Shown here piece by piece: positions 1 to 8,124 of a stretch of 62,519 nt of DNA (positions are counted from its first letter, which is position 1; each line of letters begins with the position of its first letter). Source of the stretch: Alphaproteobacteria bacterium. Lineage in GTDB: Bacteria > Pseudomonadota > Alphaproteobacteria > Rs-D84. Below the pieces are notes generated by a model. The model was not told where the DNA came from. It did no database searches and saw nothing but the letters and a program-made list of their open reading frames with translations. The DNA is taken from NCBI GenBank assembly GCA_017472065.1, contig JAFURB010000003.1, forward strand, positions 80,524-143,042, in the 5' to 3' direction. The position numbers and the translations under genes were made by a program.

Positions 1-780
1 TGAATTATCTTCAGCATTATCATACCAATCCGTTATATCTGCATCATCAACAAAATATCCATTGCTTGAAATTATCTGCACGGCAGTACTGTCGTCGCCC
101 TCTGTGTAATACCCATAATATCCACCAAACGTATAACCTGTCTTGGTTGGAACCGTAATAGGATTAGAAGACGATGACATTGTTTTGTTTGCTGTCGAAT
201 CTAAATACATATTGCCCAACGAAGGTATCATATAAACCGTCGTAGAACCCGCGGTTGTTGCACCCTGGTTATCTAATGTAACTGTACGGATATAACGCAT
301 CGCCGGATAGTATGTAACCGAACTGGCCGTGCTAGTAATTTTAAAATCAGTCGTAGTAGAAGAAGATGATGATGTTGTTGTTGACCAACCGCCATACATT
401 TTATACCCCGCACGTGTCAATTCCGATGCAGATGGGAACGTACATGTCGTATTATAATAACACCTAATCGTCGCATTGGTCGTGCCGGTAAATGTACCGT
501 TATTTGTTGTCAAAGTGCCACTCGCATTATATTTACTCAACGTAATATCACGATAACATGACGTATTGCTGGCTGATGTGTTGCCGTCTACAGATGTCCA
601 GTTTGCCGGACAAGCCACGCACGAATTTCCCGCGGTCGTCCCAGACAAGTAATACCCCGCCGCACAGGCCGTATATTGCTTGGTCGTATCACACGTATAC
701 CCTGCTGCGAATGAATTCGTAGCAAAAACAACACTGAACAAAAATACAAAAATGCCCAGGAAACTGCGTATTTTTCCCAT
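1..780 (-). CDS. Giant secreted Cys-rich surface protein, N-terminal fragment
   Basis: The gene starts at the ATG ending at 780, behind an AGAGGAAG ribosome site, and runs off the left edge; 260 residues are visible. Residues 1-25 form a clear signal peptide (MGKIRSFLGIFVFLFSVVFA, then TNSFA), so the product is exported. A short Cys-rich stretch follows (GYTC, CVACPAN, a Tyr-Tyr-Leu motif), then a Ser/Thr-rich region. Near residues 170-230 is a module (LDNQGATTAG, YLDS, NPITVPTKTGYTFGGYY) resembling the InlB B-repeat (Listeria-Bacteroides repeat). The same module occurs in the giant protein at the right end of the window, so the two are paralogues. An adhesin or surface-layer role is inference only. 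Confidence 0.8.
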   Translation of the reverse strand, partial: MGKIRSFLGIFVFLFSVVFATNSFAAGYTCDTTKQYTACAAGYYLSGTTAGNSCVACPANWTSVDGNTSASNTSCYRDITLSKYNASGTLTTNNGTFTGTTNATIRCYYNTTCTFPSASELTRAGYKMYGGWSTTTSSSSSTTTDFKITSTASSVTYYPAMRYIRTVTLDNQGATTAGSTTVYMIPSLGNMYLDSTANKTMSSSSNPITVPTKTGYTFGGYYGYYTEGDDSTAVQIISSNGYFVDDADITDWYDNAEDNS

Positions 781-911
781 ATCTTCCTCTCTTTTGTTTT
801 TTATGGTAGTAAAAATGCTATATCTCGCGCAAGGGAAAATATTAAAAATCAATTAAAAAAATATATTTGACATGTTTTTGTGACTTGACTTTTTTGAAAA
901 GTGCATTTTTT

Positions 912-944
912 TGATAAAACAAAAGCCCCAACCAAACGGTTGGG
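912..944 (-). terminator. Rho-independent terminator after the tRNA
   Basis: Read on the minus strand, a stem CCCAACC / GGTTGGG with a 4-nt loop is followed by a T-rich run (CTTTTGTTTT). It lies just downstream of the tRNA at 953-1028. Confidence 0.7.
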
Positions 945-952
945 ACCAATCT

Positions 953-1028
953 TGGTGGGTTAGGTAGGACTTGAACCCACGACCAAAGCGTTATGAGCGC
1001 TCCGCTCTAACCACTGAGCTACTAACCC
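953..1028 (-). tRNA. tRNA-Ile2 (anticodon CAU, lysidine type)
   Basis: The cloverleaf is complete: acceptor GGGTTAG / CTAACCC, D-stem GCTC/GAGC, anticodon loop CTCATAA, T-arm GTGGG-TTCAAGT-CCTAC, and an encoded CCA. The anticodon CAU could be Met or the TilS-modified Ile2. The D-arm (GTGGTTAGAGC) and the stretch TTGGTCG...GGTTCAAGTCC match the Ile2 pattern better than elongator Met. The amino-acid call is therefore inferred from sequence resemblance. Confidence 0.8.
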
Positions 1029-1037
1029 ACGGCGCCC

Positions 1038-1065
1038 ATTATATATGATTTATAAATTCGTGCAA
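1038..1065 (-). promoter_or_regulatory. Promoter of the tRNA gene
   Basis: On the minus strand: -35 TTGCAC (1060-1065), 16-nt spacer, -10 TATAAT (1038-1043), then the GC-rich discriminator GGGCGCC before the tRNA. A GC-rich discriminator is typical of stringently controlled stable RNA promoters. Confidence 0.65.
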
Positions 1066-1112
1066 GATAATTTTTTATACTAAATGATAAAATTTTATGT
1101 AATGATAGGTTT

Positions 1113-2387
1113 ATGGCACTGATTACACCGATTTTGAACGATGTCCAGATATCTGCGTTTGATGCAATTGAACGCACAAATTCTAATTTACTGATTCTGG
1201 GCCAGGCCGGCACTGGAAAATCGACATTTGTAAATTTTTTGAAGTCCGCATCTAAAAAGCGTATTGTTTGTGCGTGTCCAACGGCGGTTTCGGCCCTGAA
1301 TATCGGGGGACAAACGATACACTCGCTGTTCCAGATTCAACCGCGCGACTTTATCATGCCAGAATTATTAAAACTAAAGGCAAAGCCGCGCAACATATTA
1401 AACGCGACAGATGTTCTGATTATTGATGAAATTTCAATGGTGTCGCCCGATTTGTTGGATGCAATTGACATCTTGGCGCGCATGGCGCGTCACAATAATG
1501 CGCCGTTTGGCGGGATTCAGGTCGTTGCCATTGGGGATTTGTTTCAGTTGCCCCCGGTTATAACGCGTGATGCGATGGGCTATTACCAGGCTGCATACGA
1601 ACATCCAAACGCATATTTCTTTGACAGCAATGTTTACAAGCGCGCTAATTTTACCCGATTTAACTTTGACATGGTTTATCGTCAGAGTGATGGCGCGTTG
1701 CTGGAAAATCTGACCCGTTTGCGTAACCACGATGTTGGTGCGTTGGAATTTTTCAATAAATGTCAGATTATCGATGCAGTTCGTCGATCCAACGCGGTTT
1801 TAATTACACCGTTTCGTGACACCGCCGAACGAATAAACGCAACGCGCCTGGCCCAGATTGATGCACCCGAAGTAATGTATACTGGAACATTGTCTGGCAC
1901 ATTCTCGGAACGCGATGTGCCAGCCCCGCTGAACTTAACGCTAAAGGTTGGCGCGTTGGTTGTTTTTGTAAAGAACGGCGACAAATGGCATAATGGTTCA
2001 ATGGGCATTGTGCGTACATTGGGGGCGCGTGATATAACGGTGCAATTGCTGTCTGATAATCGCGAATTAGTAACTGTAAAGCCTGAAAAGTGGGAAAAGA
2101 TAGAATATTCCCGTGATGAAAACGACCGAATTGTTGAAAACGAAGTAGGGGGTTATAAACAGTTCCCGTTAAATCTGGGCTATGCCATGACCATACACAA
2201 GGCCCAGGGAAAAACACTGGATGCGGTTGTTGTTGATATGTCGCGTGGCGCGTTTGCACATGGGCAAACATATGTTGCATTATCGCGCACGCGTGATGCG
2301 TCTGATATACATGTTGCATCACCCCTGCGACCGCGTGATGTTATTTTTGATAATCGTGTGTTGGAATTTGTTTCGGTTGATTCTTGA
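1113..2387 (+). CDS. PIF1/RecD2-like superfamily 1B DNA helicase
   Basis: A 424-residue ATP-dependent helicase. Walker A is GQAGTGKST (residues 30-38) and Walker B is VLIIDEIS (about 105-112), followed by GDLFQLPPV (motif III). The C-terminal half has YAMTIHKAQGKTLD and YVALSRTRD, the UvrD_C_2 signature shared by PIF1 and RecD. These helicases unwind 5'-3' at forks, flaps or G-quadruplexes. The start at 1113 gives the usual short N-terminus; the only ribosome-site-like sequence is AGG close to the ATG. The last 47 bp overlap the convergent gene ending at 2341. Confidence 0.88.
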   Translation: MALITPILNDVQISAFDAIERTNSNLLILGQAGTGKSTFVNFLKSASKKRIVCACPTAVSALNIGGQTIHSLFQIQPRDFIMPELLKLKAKPRNILNATDVLIIDEISMVSPDLLDAIDILARMARHNNAPFGGIQVVAIGDLFQLPPVITRDAMGYYQAAYEHPNAYFFDSNVYKRANFTRFNFDMVYRQSDGALLENLTRLRNHDVGALEFFNKCQIIDAVRRSNAVLITPFRDTAERINATRLAQIDAPEVMYTGTLSGTFSERDVPAPLNLTLKVGALVVFVKNGDKWHNGSMGIVRTLGARDITVQLLSDNRELVTVKPEKWEKIEYSRDENDRIVENEVGGYKQFPLNLGYAMTIHKAQGKTLDAVVVDMSRGAFAHGQTYVALSRTRDASDIHVASPLRPRDVIFDNRVLEFVSVDS

Positions 2388-3402
2388 TGTCAACTAACAT
2401 GTTTTTATAAAACCAATCCCCGTTCGCGGCCAGCATATCAAAATTTACCCCCGGACCAGAAACTAAATCGCGTATCGCCGGCACAGGTTTTCCAGCGCCG
2501 CGCACAGCATTCACAATGGCATTTCGTTCTGCTGACAAAATTATTTGCCCATCTTCGGTCAGTGTTTCTGGTTTAGTCAGGCCCTCGTTATCATGTTCTT
2601 TTGTTATAAAAGTGCTGATTTCGCCGGCGGCAAACAGGTGTGCGCCACCCTGGGGAAAATAAGACGGGAATAAATCAAATGAATTATCGGCCGCATATTC
2701 GGAAAACCGGTTGTGTAAATTCATCTTGGTGTCTGATGCCGATGCAAAAGACAATGTTGTAAACCGTGGGTGTTCCAGTGTTGTTATTGGTCCGTGCTGT
2801 ATCACGATAATATTTTTTTGAACATTGCGAATTTCGTTGGCACTGTATCCCATTGATTTCATTTGTTTTGCCATATATTCGCCCAGCATTGTTGCCACCG
2901 CGGCCCCGTGCGAGTGTGCATAAAAACGAATATTTGATGCGCGTTGTGCCACTGTGCTGGCCGGCACGCGGGTGCCGTTGGCACCCGATACTAGTATCGG
3001 GTTTAATAAAATATTGTAAAGTTGTTTGATGTATTGTGGGGTTGGTTCTGTTGCTGACATATGGTCTATGTTCGCATTGATTTCCTGAATAGATTTTGTT
3101 GTATTTCTAATTCTGTGACCAGCCTTGCGGAAAATGTTTACCCGTTCAGAATCAGTATCGCGTGAACCGAAATTATAATATATTGAATAAATGTCGGTAA
3201 TGTTACTATATTCGCCAAGGACCTGTTTAATTTGCTTGATATAGTGATTTGCAAAACGTGGATTGTCGGTCAATTCACCGCCCAGCACAACAATACATGG
3301 TCTGTGGATGTCAATTGCATCAACATCAATCACACCGTATTCGTTTTCCGATGTTTTTTGCACAGATTTAATAACATGCGCGTTGCTTGGTTTGTATTCC
3401 AT
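2341..3402 (-). CDS. Hypothetical protein with a lipase-like GHSHG-type elbow
   Basis: This 353-residue protein has no signal peptide and I do not recognise a named family. The segment RFYAHSHGAAVATMLGEY (about residues 165-182) has the look of a nucleophile elbow (H-S-H-G followed by a small-residue helix) of an alpha/beta hydrolase. Preceding it is a beta-strand-like IVVLGGEL near residue 40. A lipase or esterase fold is therefore possible but unproven. The gene starts 3 bp after the rimI stop, so it is probably the last gene of the lon-tsaB-rimI operon. Its 3' end overlaps the convergent helicase gene by 47 bp. Confidence 0.6.
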   Translation of the reverse strand: MEYKPSNAHVIKSVQKTSENEYGVIDVDAIDIHRPCIVVLGGELTDNPRFANHYIKQIKQVLGEYSNITDIYSIYYNFGSRDTDSERVNIFRKAGHRIRNTTKSIQEINANIDHMSATEPTPQYIKQLYNILLNPILVSGANGTRVPASTVAQRASNIRFYAHSHGAAVATMLGEYMAKQMKSMGYSANEIRNVQKNIIVIQHGPITTLEHPRFTTLSFASASDTKMNLHNRFSEYAADNSFDLFPSYFPQGGAHLFAAGEISTFITKEHDNEGLTKPETLTEDGQIILSAERNAIVNAVRGAGKPVPAIRDLVSGPGVNFDMLAANGDWFYKNMLVDIKNQPKQIPTHDYQK

Positions 3403-3405
3403 CGT

Positions 3406-3792
3406 TTATATATCCTTTTTCATCATTATGGCATCAACCCCGTCATAGTATTTCGGGCGTGTGCCAATTTCCGTGTACCCGTTGCCTTGATACAGGGAAC
3501 GCGCCGGCGCGTTATCCGCCGCCACCTCTAAGAATATATGTTTTACACCGCGTTTTTTCAAGTCGCCTTCGATAATCCCCAGCATTGCTGCCGCGATGCC
3601 GGTCCGTCGCGCATCTGGCGCAACACCAATTGTAATTATTTCTGCTTCATCGGCAACAGCCCTATATACGATAAATCCGTTTTGACTGGCAATGATTTCA
3701 CATCCAGATTTTTGCAAATCTGCAAAACCCGCCGCCCCCCACGGTTTGTGCGGAAAACATTTGGCATGTAAACTGGCTAATTCATCTAGCAT
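3406..3792 (-). CDS. rimI: RimI-like ribosomal protein S18 alanine N-acetyltransferase
   Basis: This 128-residue GNAT-fold enzyme is predicted to transfer acetyl from acetyl-CoA to the N-terminal Ala of S18. The acetyl-CoA loop is visible as VAPDARRTGIAAAML (about residues 76-90), followed by LEVAADNAPARSLYQGNGY, the usual GNAT motif B region. The size is slightly below the 145-160 residues typical of RimI. It lies two genes after tsaB; tsaB and rimI are neighbours in many bacteria, which supports the call over a generic GNAT. Confidence 0.8.
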   Translation of the reverse strand: MLDELASLHAKCFPHKPWGAAGFADLQKSGCEIIASQNGFIVYRAVADEAEIITIGVAPDARRTGIAAAMLGIIEGDLKKRGVKHIFLEVAADNAPARSLYQGNGYTEIGTRPKYYDGVDAIMMKKDI

Positions 3793-3813
3793 TTTGACTG
3801 TTTTGTATAAATG

Positions 3814-4161
3814 TTAACGTTTGCGAACAAATGCACGGTTGTGAAAGTTTTTCTTTAACTGTGTTTTTGCGATTTGTAATTCGTGTTTGGCACACAATGC
3901 GTTATAGATTGATTGTGCGGCATCCCCGGTGTATTCGGTCTGTGTCCCGTCAATATTTAATTTTAGTACATATCTAGATACGGCATGTGTCTTTTTGTTT
4001 TTTACCGCATATACAGACAGTCCGACCTTTTTCGATTCGATATAGTAGCAATGCACAATAATTTTATTGCTTTCGCCACCACTTGTTGTGTATGTAACAG
4101 ATTTATTTGCAATTACTTCATTAATTATATCGCGATGTTTTTCTAGCATATTTTGTGTCAT
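3814..4161 (-). CDS. Hypothetical 115-residue protein between tsaB and rimI
   Basis: No family is recognised. The start chosen is the ATG at 4161 (MTQNMLEKHRD), one base after the tsaB stop and about 9 nt after AAAGG. A longer reading from 4188 would overlap tsaB. The protein is basic, with mixed alpha/beta character and a Lys/Arg-rich C-terminus (KKNFHNRAFVRKR) that could bind nucleic acid. It is translationally coupled to tsaB, so it belongs to the operon. No function is proposed. Confidence 0.65.
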   Translation of the reverse strand: MTQNMLEKHRDIINEVIANKSVTYTTSGGESNKIIVHCYYIESKKVGLSVYAVKNKKTHAVSRYVLKLNIDGTQTEYTGDAAQSIYNALCAKHELQIAKTQLKKNFHNRAFVRKR

Positions 4162-4162
4162 A

Positions 4163-4705
4163 TTATTTACCTTTGTTTTGTTCTGCATAACTGGGGCGCA
4201 GGTACATTGGTACCACAGGTTCCAAAACCTCAGATTTTAATTTTTCTTTTACGACATTTACCCCCAAACGCAAATCAAATGGTTTGTGTCCAACGGTGCG
4301 TGGCCATGCCATTTGTTTTGTCTCTAATTCTTCTATTTCCATGGTGCATGGTGCCAATCCCGGTGCCGCGACAAAGAAATCACCACGCCCCGAATCAATG
4401 GCAACAAACGCATCTGGTGTCGCCGCCATGTACAGGTCGAACAAACTAATCCCAACCACTGGGATATTCAGTCCGATTGCCAAACCCTTGGCATACGCGA
4501 TACCCAGGCGGATACCTGTAAAACTGCCTGGGCCAACAACGATACCGATGGCGGATATATCCGACCATTTTGCGCCGCATTCAGTAATAAACTTTTCGCA
4601 TTCTGTCGCCAGGGCAACCGATTGCTTTTCAACTGCAATCGATTTGTATTTGTCGTCCAATACAAATTCCAGATTTCCACCCGATGTGTTAATAACCAGA
4701 ATCAT
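4163..4705 (-). CDS. tsaB: TsaB, tRNA threonylcarbamoyladenosine biosynthesis factor
   Basis: TsaB is the scaffold partner of TsaD in making t6A37 on ANN-decoding tRNAs. The protein starts MILVINTSGG and contains the diagnostic GIVVGPGSFTGIRLG (about residues 54-68), with the ASKHA-fold N-terminus and the short C-terminus typical of TsaB (180 residues). The ATG at 4705 was chosen because it follows AAAGGAC at good spacing and overlaps the upstream stop as ATGA. An in-frame start further upstream would add a non-homologous tail. It is co-transcribed with the Lon-like gene and rimI. Confidence 0.92.
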   Translation of the reverse strand: MILVINTSGGNLEFVLDDKYKSIAVEKQSVALATECEKFITECGAKWSDISAIGIVVGPGSFTGIRLGIAYAKGLAIGLNIPVVGISLFDLYMAATPDAFVAIDSGRGDFFVAAPGLAPCTMEIEELETKQMAWPRTVGHKPFDLRLGVNVVKEKLKSEVLEPVVPMYLRPSYAEQNKGK

Positions 4706-5070
4706 TTTTGTTTGTCCTTTATCTCTTGTAACAAATCCCAAAAATAGTGTGAAATCGTGCCATAACGCGTGATTTCTTGACCTGTGGTTTTATCTTGTAC
4801 ATATGATTGATAACACGGATAGTGAAATGGTGGCTTTACCCCGGGAACCTGACTTTCTATGGCGATAATACGATATTTTTCACTGTCGCCCATGATGATA
4901 TTGTCTGTCATGTGGTGAAATTTAGATGGCTGGGTGTCTGTATAAAACTTCCATGTATGCGAACGGGCATATTCTGCGATTGTGTTAAAGTGTGTTATCT
5001 GTTCCATGCCATCACCTATAATAACAGCCTTGGTTGGTTTGCCGTCCAAGATTATAGTTTCTGTTTTCAC
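4702..5070 (-). CDS. Hypothetical 122-residue protein after the Lon-like gene
   Basis: Translation begins at a GTG that overlaps the upstream stop as GTGA, and ends overlapping tsaB as ATGA, so it is tightly coupled on both sides. The protein is hydrophilic with several aromatic residues (SHTWKFYTDTQ, FHYPCYQSYV, YFWDLLQEI) and no transmembrane segment. It is not a displaced Lon protease domain: none of the Ser-Lys dyad motifs is present. Family unknown. Confidence 0.65.
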   Translation of the reverse strand: MKTETIILDGKPTKAVIIGDGMEQITHFNTIAEYARSHTWKFYTDTQPSKFHHMTDNIIMGDSEKYRIIAIESQVPGVKPPFHYPCYQSYVQDKTTGQEITRYGTISHYFWDLLQEIKDKQK

Positions 5071-6824
5071 GCACGTACCCCAAAACCAATTTTCTTGGAA
5101 AATCCAGCCGTCTGGCGTACAGACAATAATTCATCAATTTTAGATGCGGTAAATTCAGTACGAACATCTTCGGCATTGTTTTCCAATAATGCGCGACGCA
5201 GTATTGCGGTTAATTCGCGTTGTAATTGGCGTACACCTTGTTCGGATGTATAGTTTTTGATAATATGACGGATTGCATCGTCTGATATAACGATGTTGTC
5301 CATATTCCAACCGGTGTCGTGCGCGGCGCGTTTGATTAAGTGTTCACGTGCAATCTGAACCTTTTCTTCGATTGAATATCCCGGGATTTCAATAATTTCC
5401 ATGCGGTCTTTCAGCGCGTTTGATAAATTCAAACTGTTTGCTGTCGCAATGAACAACACATTTGATAAATCAAAATCCACTTCCATATAATGGTCACGGA
5501 AAGATTTGTTTTGTTCCGGGTCCAGAATTTCCAACAGTGCAGATTCTGGATCGCCACGCCAATCACGGCCCATTTTATCAATTTCGTCTAATACAATGAC
5601 CGGATTGTTTGATTTGCATCGTTTCAGTGCATCCATAATGCGCCCCGTTTGCGCGCCGATGTATGTCTTGCGATGACCGCGAAAATGTGCCTCGTCTGAT
5701 ACGCCCCCCAGGGAAATGCGCTGATATTTGCGCCCCAGTGCCGTTGCAATCGATTTGCCCAGTGATGTTTTACCAACACCCGGTGCACCAACGAAACACA
5801 GAATTGAGCCCTGGTTAGATTTTGTCTTTTTCATAACCGCAATATGTTCCAGGATGCGTTCTTTGACCCCATGCATGCCTGAATGTTCTGAATCCAGAAC
5901 ATTGCGCGCCACTGATAAATCAATCGGCGATTTATCAGATTTTCCCCATGGCATCGCCAACAGTTCATCCAGATATGTTTTTAACAATCCGCCCTCATTA
6001 GACATCGGGGATAATGATTTCATGCGCTTCCACTCGCTCATCGCTTTTTCTTTTGCTTCGCGTGGCATGTGTGACTTTTCAATGCGTTTGCGGATGTTTT
6101 CTGTATCCATTTCTAAATCATCGTCGCCCATTTCGCGCTGAATTGCACGCATTTTTTCTTGTAAAATAGCCTCGCGTCGGCCTTTTTCCATTTGTTGGTG
6201 GATGCGTTTGTTAATGGATTCTTCGATTTTTGCTGTTTCGGCCATCAAATTAACCTGTTCCAGCAGGATAATCAGTTTTTCGCGCCACGATGTCGCCGCC
6301 AGGATTTTTAGCGCAGGTTCCGTATCAATCTCTATCGTTTGAACAACAAAATCAATAAATGCCGGCAATGGATAGTTTAATGTTACATTGCGTAACTTTT
6401 CCATTTTGAATTTCTTTATTCCGGCCAAGAATTGCATGTTTTCTGCAATTTTATCGCGCAGTGCCAATGTTTGTTCATGATTTGTGTCGTCTTGGACTGC
6501 GATTGGTTCTGTGTCGCCGACGAAAATTCCATCTTCGATAACAACATTGCTGATTTTTACCGCATCTGTGGTGCGAACAATTGCGTGCAGCGCGCCATCT
6601 GGCATACGCAGTATTTGGACAATGTCACCAATTGTTCCAACATCATATATGTCATGCGGACCAACCGGATAATTCCATGTACGTTGTGCCACCAGAACCA
6701 GTTTTTGCCCGGTTTTTCCGGCTGATTCAATGCATGCGATTGATGTTTTATTATCAATGTACACCGGCACCGTCAGGCCCGGATGCACCACAAAATCCCT
6801 AAATGGTAAAATATATTGTTTCAT
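5067..6824 (-). CDS. Lon-like AAA+ protein lacking the C-terminal protease domain
   Basis: At 585 residues this is Lon without its last third. The N-domain is present (ILPFRDFVVHPGLTVPVY), then the coiled-coil linker (about 190-290) and a complete AAA+ module: Walker A GAPGVGKTS (about 347-355), RGHRKTYIGAQTGRI, Walker B VIVLDEIDKMG, a sensor-1 segment FIATANSLN and a sensor-2 segment EQGVRQLQREL. It then stops at KKIGFGVRA, where full-length Lon (about 780-810 residues) continues into the Ser-Lys protease domain. The reading downstream in all frames shows no protease motifs. The ATPase parts look intact, so it may unfold or bind proteins without cutting them. It heads an operon with tsaB and rimI. 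Confidence 0.88.
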   Translation of the reverse strand: MKQYILPFRDFVVHPGLTVPVYIDNKTSIACIESAGKTGQKLVLVAQRTWNYPVGPHDIYDVGTIGDIVQILRMPDGALHAIVRTTDAVKISNVVIEDGIFVGDTEPIAVQDDTNHEQTLALRDKIAENMQFLAGIKKFKMEKLRNVTLNYPLPAFIDFVVQTIEIDTEPALKILAATSWREKLIILLEQVNLMAETAKIEESINKRIHQQMEKGRREAILQEKMRAIQREMGDDDLEMDTENIRKRIEKSHMPREAKEKAMSEWKRMKSLSPMSNEGGLLKTYLDELLAMPWGKSDKSPIDLSVARNVLDSEHSGMHGVKERILEHIAVMKKTKSNQGSILCFVGAPGVGKTSLGKSIATALGRKYQRISLGGVSDEAHFRGHRKTYIGAQTGRIMDALKRCKSNNPVIVLDEIDKMGRDWRGDPESALLEILDPEQNKSFRDHYMEVDFDLSNVLFIATANSLNLSNALKDRMEIIEIPGYSIEEKVQIAREHLIKRAAHDTGWNMDNIVISDDAIRHIIKNYTSEQGVRQLQRELTAILRRALLENNAEDVRTEFTASKIDELLSVRQTAGFSKKIGFGVRA

Positions 6825-6833
6825 AGCCCACTA

Positions 6834-6861
6834 AATATAATACATTTTATGCATAATTCAA
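6834..6861 (-). promoter_or_regulatory. Promoter of the Lon-like/tsaB/rimI operon
   Basis: On the minus strand: -35 TTGAAT (6856-6861), 16-nt spacer, -10 TATATT (6834-6839). Only 9 nt separate the -10 from the ATG, so the 5' leader would be at most about 3 nt. Confidence 0.5.
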
Positions 6862-6881
6862 GGATTATGAAAACCTATAAT

Positions 6882-8099
6882 TTATTGTTTATAAAAAACA
6901 TGTTCCATTTGTTGCAACAGATAGCGTCTGAACTTAGTTGTGATTCCAATCATGGAAATTATTCGCAATATTGGTAATGTTGCCTTTTTGTAAAATCGTG
7001 CAATCTTGTATTTTCTTAATTCAGATTTGTACGCGTTTGTTTCTTGTGCATTTGGTCGCAGGTCGGATTTATCGTATTGAAAATGATTATCATCTAAAAA
7101 TTTTACAATATATTCCGTTGTCCCAACGATTTGTGGACATGGTGTAAAATGGCTAGTGGGTTTTTCTTCTGTACTACCATCCACCAGGACCAGATTAACA
7201 TCTTGAATTTTATTGATTAAATACTGCACGGCAATATTATCTGGAATCATGCGATTTCGCTTTATTTGAATCAGGGTGGAACCTGGCTTCATAAAAGCCG
7301 CTAAATGTAACGCAGTTCCGGCCAGGCCCGCCACCACCGATGCATTTTTCATAATTTGAATCTGGGTATCCAGACTAAGTTTTTCGGGCGATATGACGGT
7401 AAAGCCGTTCTTGGCAAAAATGTTTTGAATTTGTTCTTCGCCAAATGTGCGCCGTTTGCCCATTGCTGTACGGGTCAAATATACTTTGTTAATGTTGACA
7501 AAATTCGTGGGGGGGGGTAAACAATTGGATGAAATTTTATTGTAAATTCGTCCCATTTTGTGCGATGAATATCGCGCAATATCAACGGATTGGTCAGGGA
7601 CAACTATGTTGCGGAATCGTGTGGTTTTGTTGACTAAAATAATATTCTCATCGGGTATTCCCAACATGTTCATAAATCTGTACACATATTTTGGTAATTT
7701 TACACCTGGTTTTTCCGCAAATACATATTTGAATTTATCATATTTCTTGTCTAGTGCCGTCCATATGCGCGACATGCCTTCGATTAAAAAGTGACCAAAA
7801 TGAAATGTCAGACCAAATCCCGCAAAAATAACATCTTGGTCAATAAATGGAATATCAGATGATTTTCGTGGTGCGTTGGGTATGGATGATGTTCGTCCGT
7901 ATCGTTGGCGTGCGCTGCGGACGCAGAACTGATTGTTTTTATCAAATACCCCACATTTTGATGCAATGCGATCAATATGAATAATGCCGTTTGGTATATT
8001 GACGGCATTAATTTGGTTGTCGTCTAAAATTTTTGTGTTTTCTATGGTGATGCGATGTTGTGATTCAACTGTGTCGCGGGTATAAAATTTTATATCCAT
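6882..8099 (-). CDS. Glycosyltransferase family 61 (DUF563) protein
   Basis: A 405-residue cytoplasmic transferase. GT61 marks are the GHFLIEGMSRIW segment (about residues 106-117), the strand VYLTRTAMGKRRTFGEEQI (about 220-238), and SVVAGLAGTALHLAAFMKPG followed by LIQI near residue 275-300, which is the nucleotide-sugar binding region. Family members add sugars to capsule, LPS or other surface glycans; the acceptor here is unknown. The gene lies 25 bp after the membrane coiled-coil gene and is probably co-transcribed with it. Confidence 0.82.
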   Translation of the reverse strand: MDIKFYTRDTVESQHRITIENTKILDDNQINAVNIPNGIIHIDRIASKCGVFDKNNQFCVRSARQRYGRTSSIPNAPRKSSDIPFIDQDVIFAGFGLTFHFGHFLIEGMSRIWTALDKKYDKFKYVFAEKPGVKLPKYVYRFMNMLGIPDENIILVNKTTRFRNIVVPDQSVDIARYSSHKMGRIYNKISSNCLPPPTNFVNINKVYLTRTAMGKRRTFGEEQIQNIFAKNGFTVISPEKLSLDTQIQIMKNASVVAGLAGTALHLAAFMKPGSTLIQIKRNRMIPDNIAVQYLINKIQDVNLVLVDGSTEEKPTSHFTPCPQIVGTTEYIVKFLDDNHFQYDKSDLRPNAQETNAYKSELRKYKIARFYKKATLPILRIISMIGITTKFRRYLLQQMEHVFYKQ

Positions 8100-8124
8100 T
8101 TGTAATCTCCAATCGGATTATGTG

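Noticed and set aside
953-1028. Elongator tRNA-Met
   Set aside because: The D-arm and variable/T-arm sequence match tRNA-Ile2(CAU) better, though the anticodon alone cannot decide.
1804-2322. Minus-strand ORF of 172 codons inside the helicase gene
   Set aside because: It is antisense to conserved helicase motifs, is rich in His/Gln/Pro and has no ribosome site.
4702-5070. Displaced Lon protease domain in the ORF after the Lon-like gene
   Set aside because: The 122-residue product lacks the Ser and Lys motifs and the length of the protease domain; other frames show none either.
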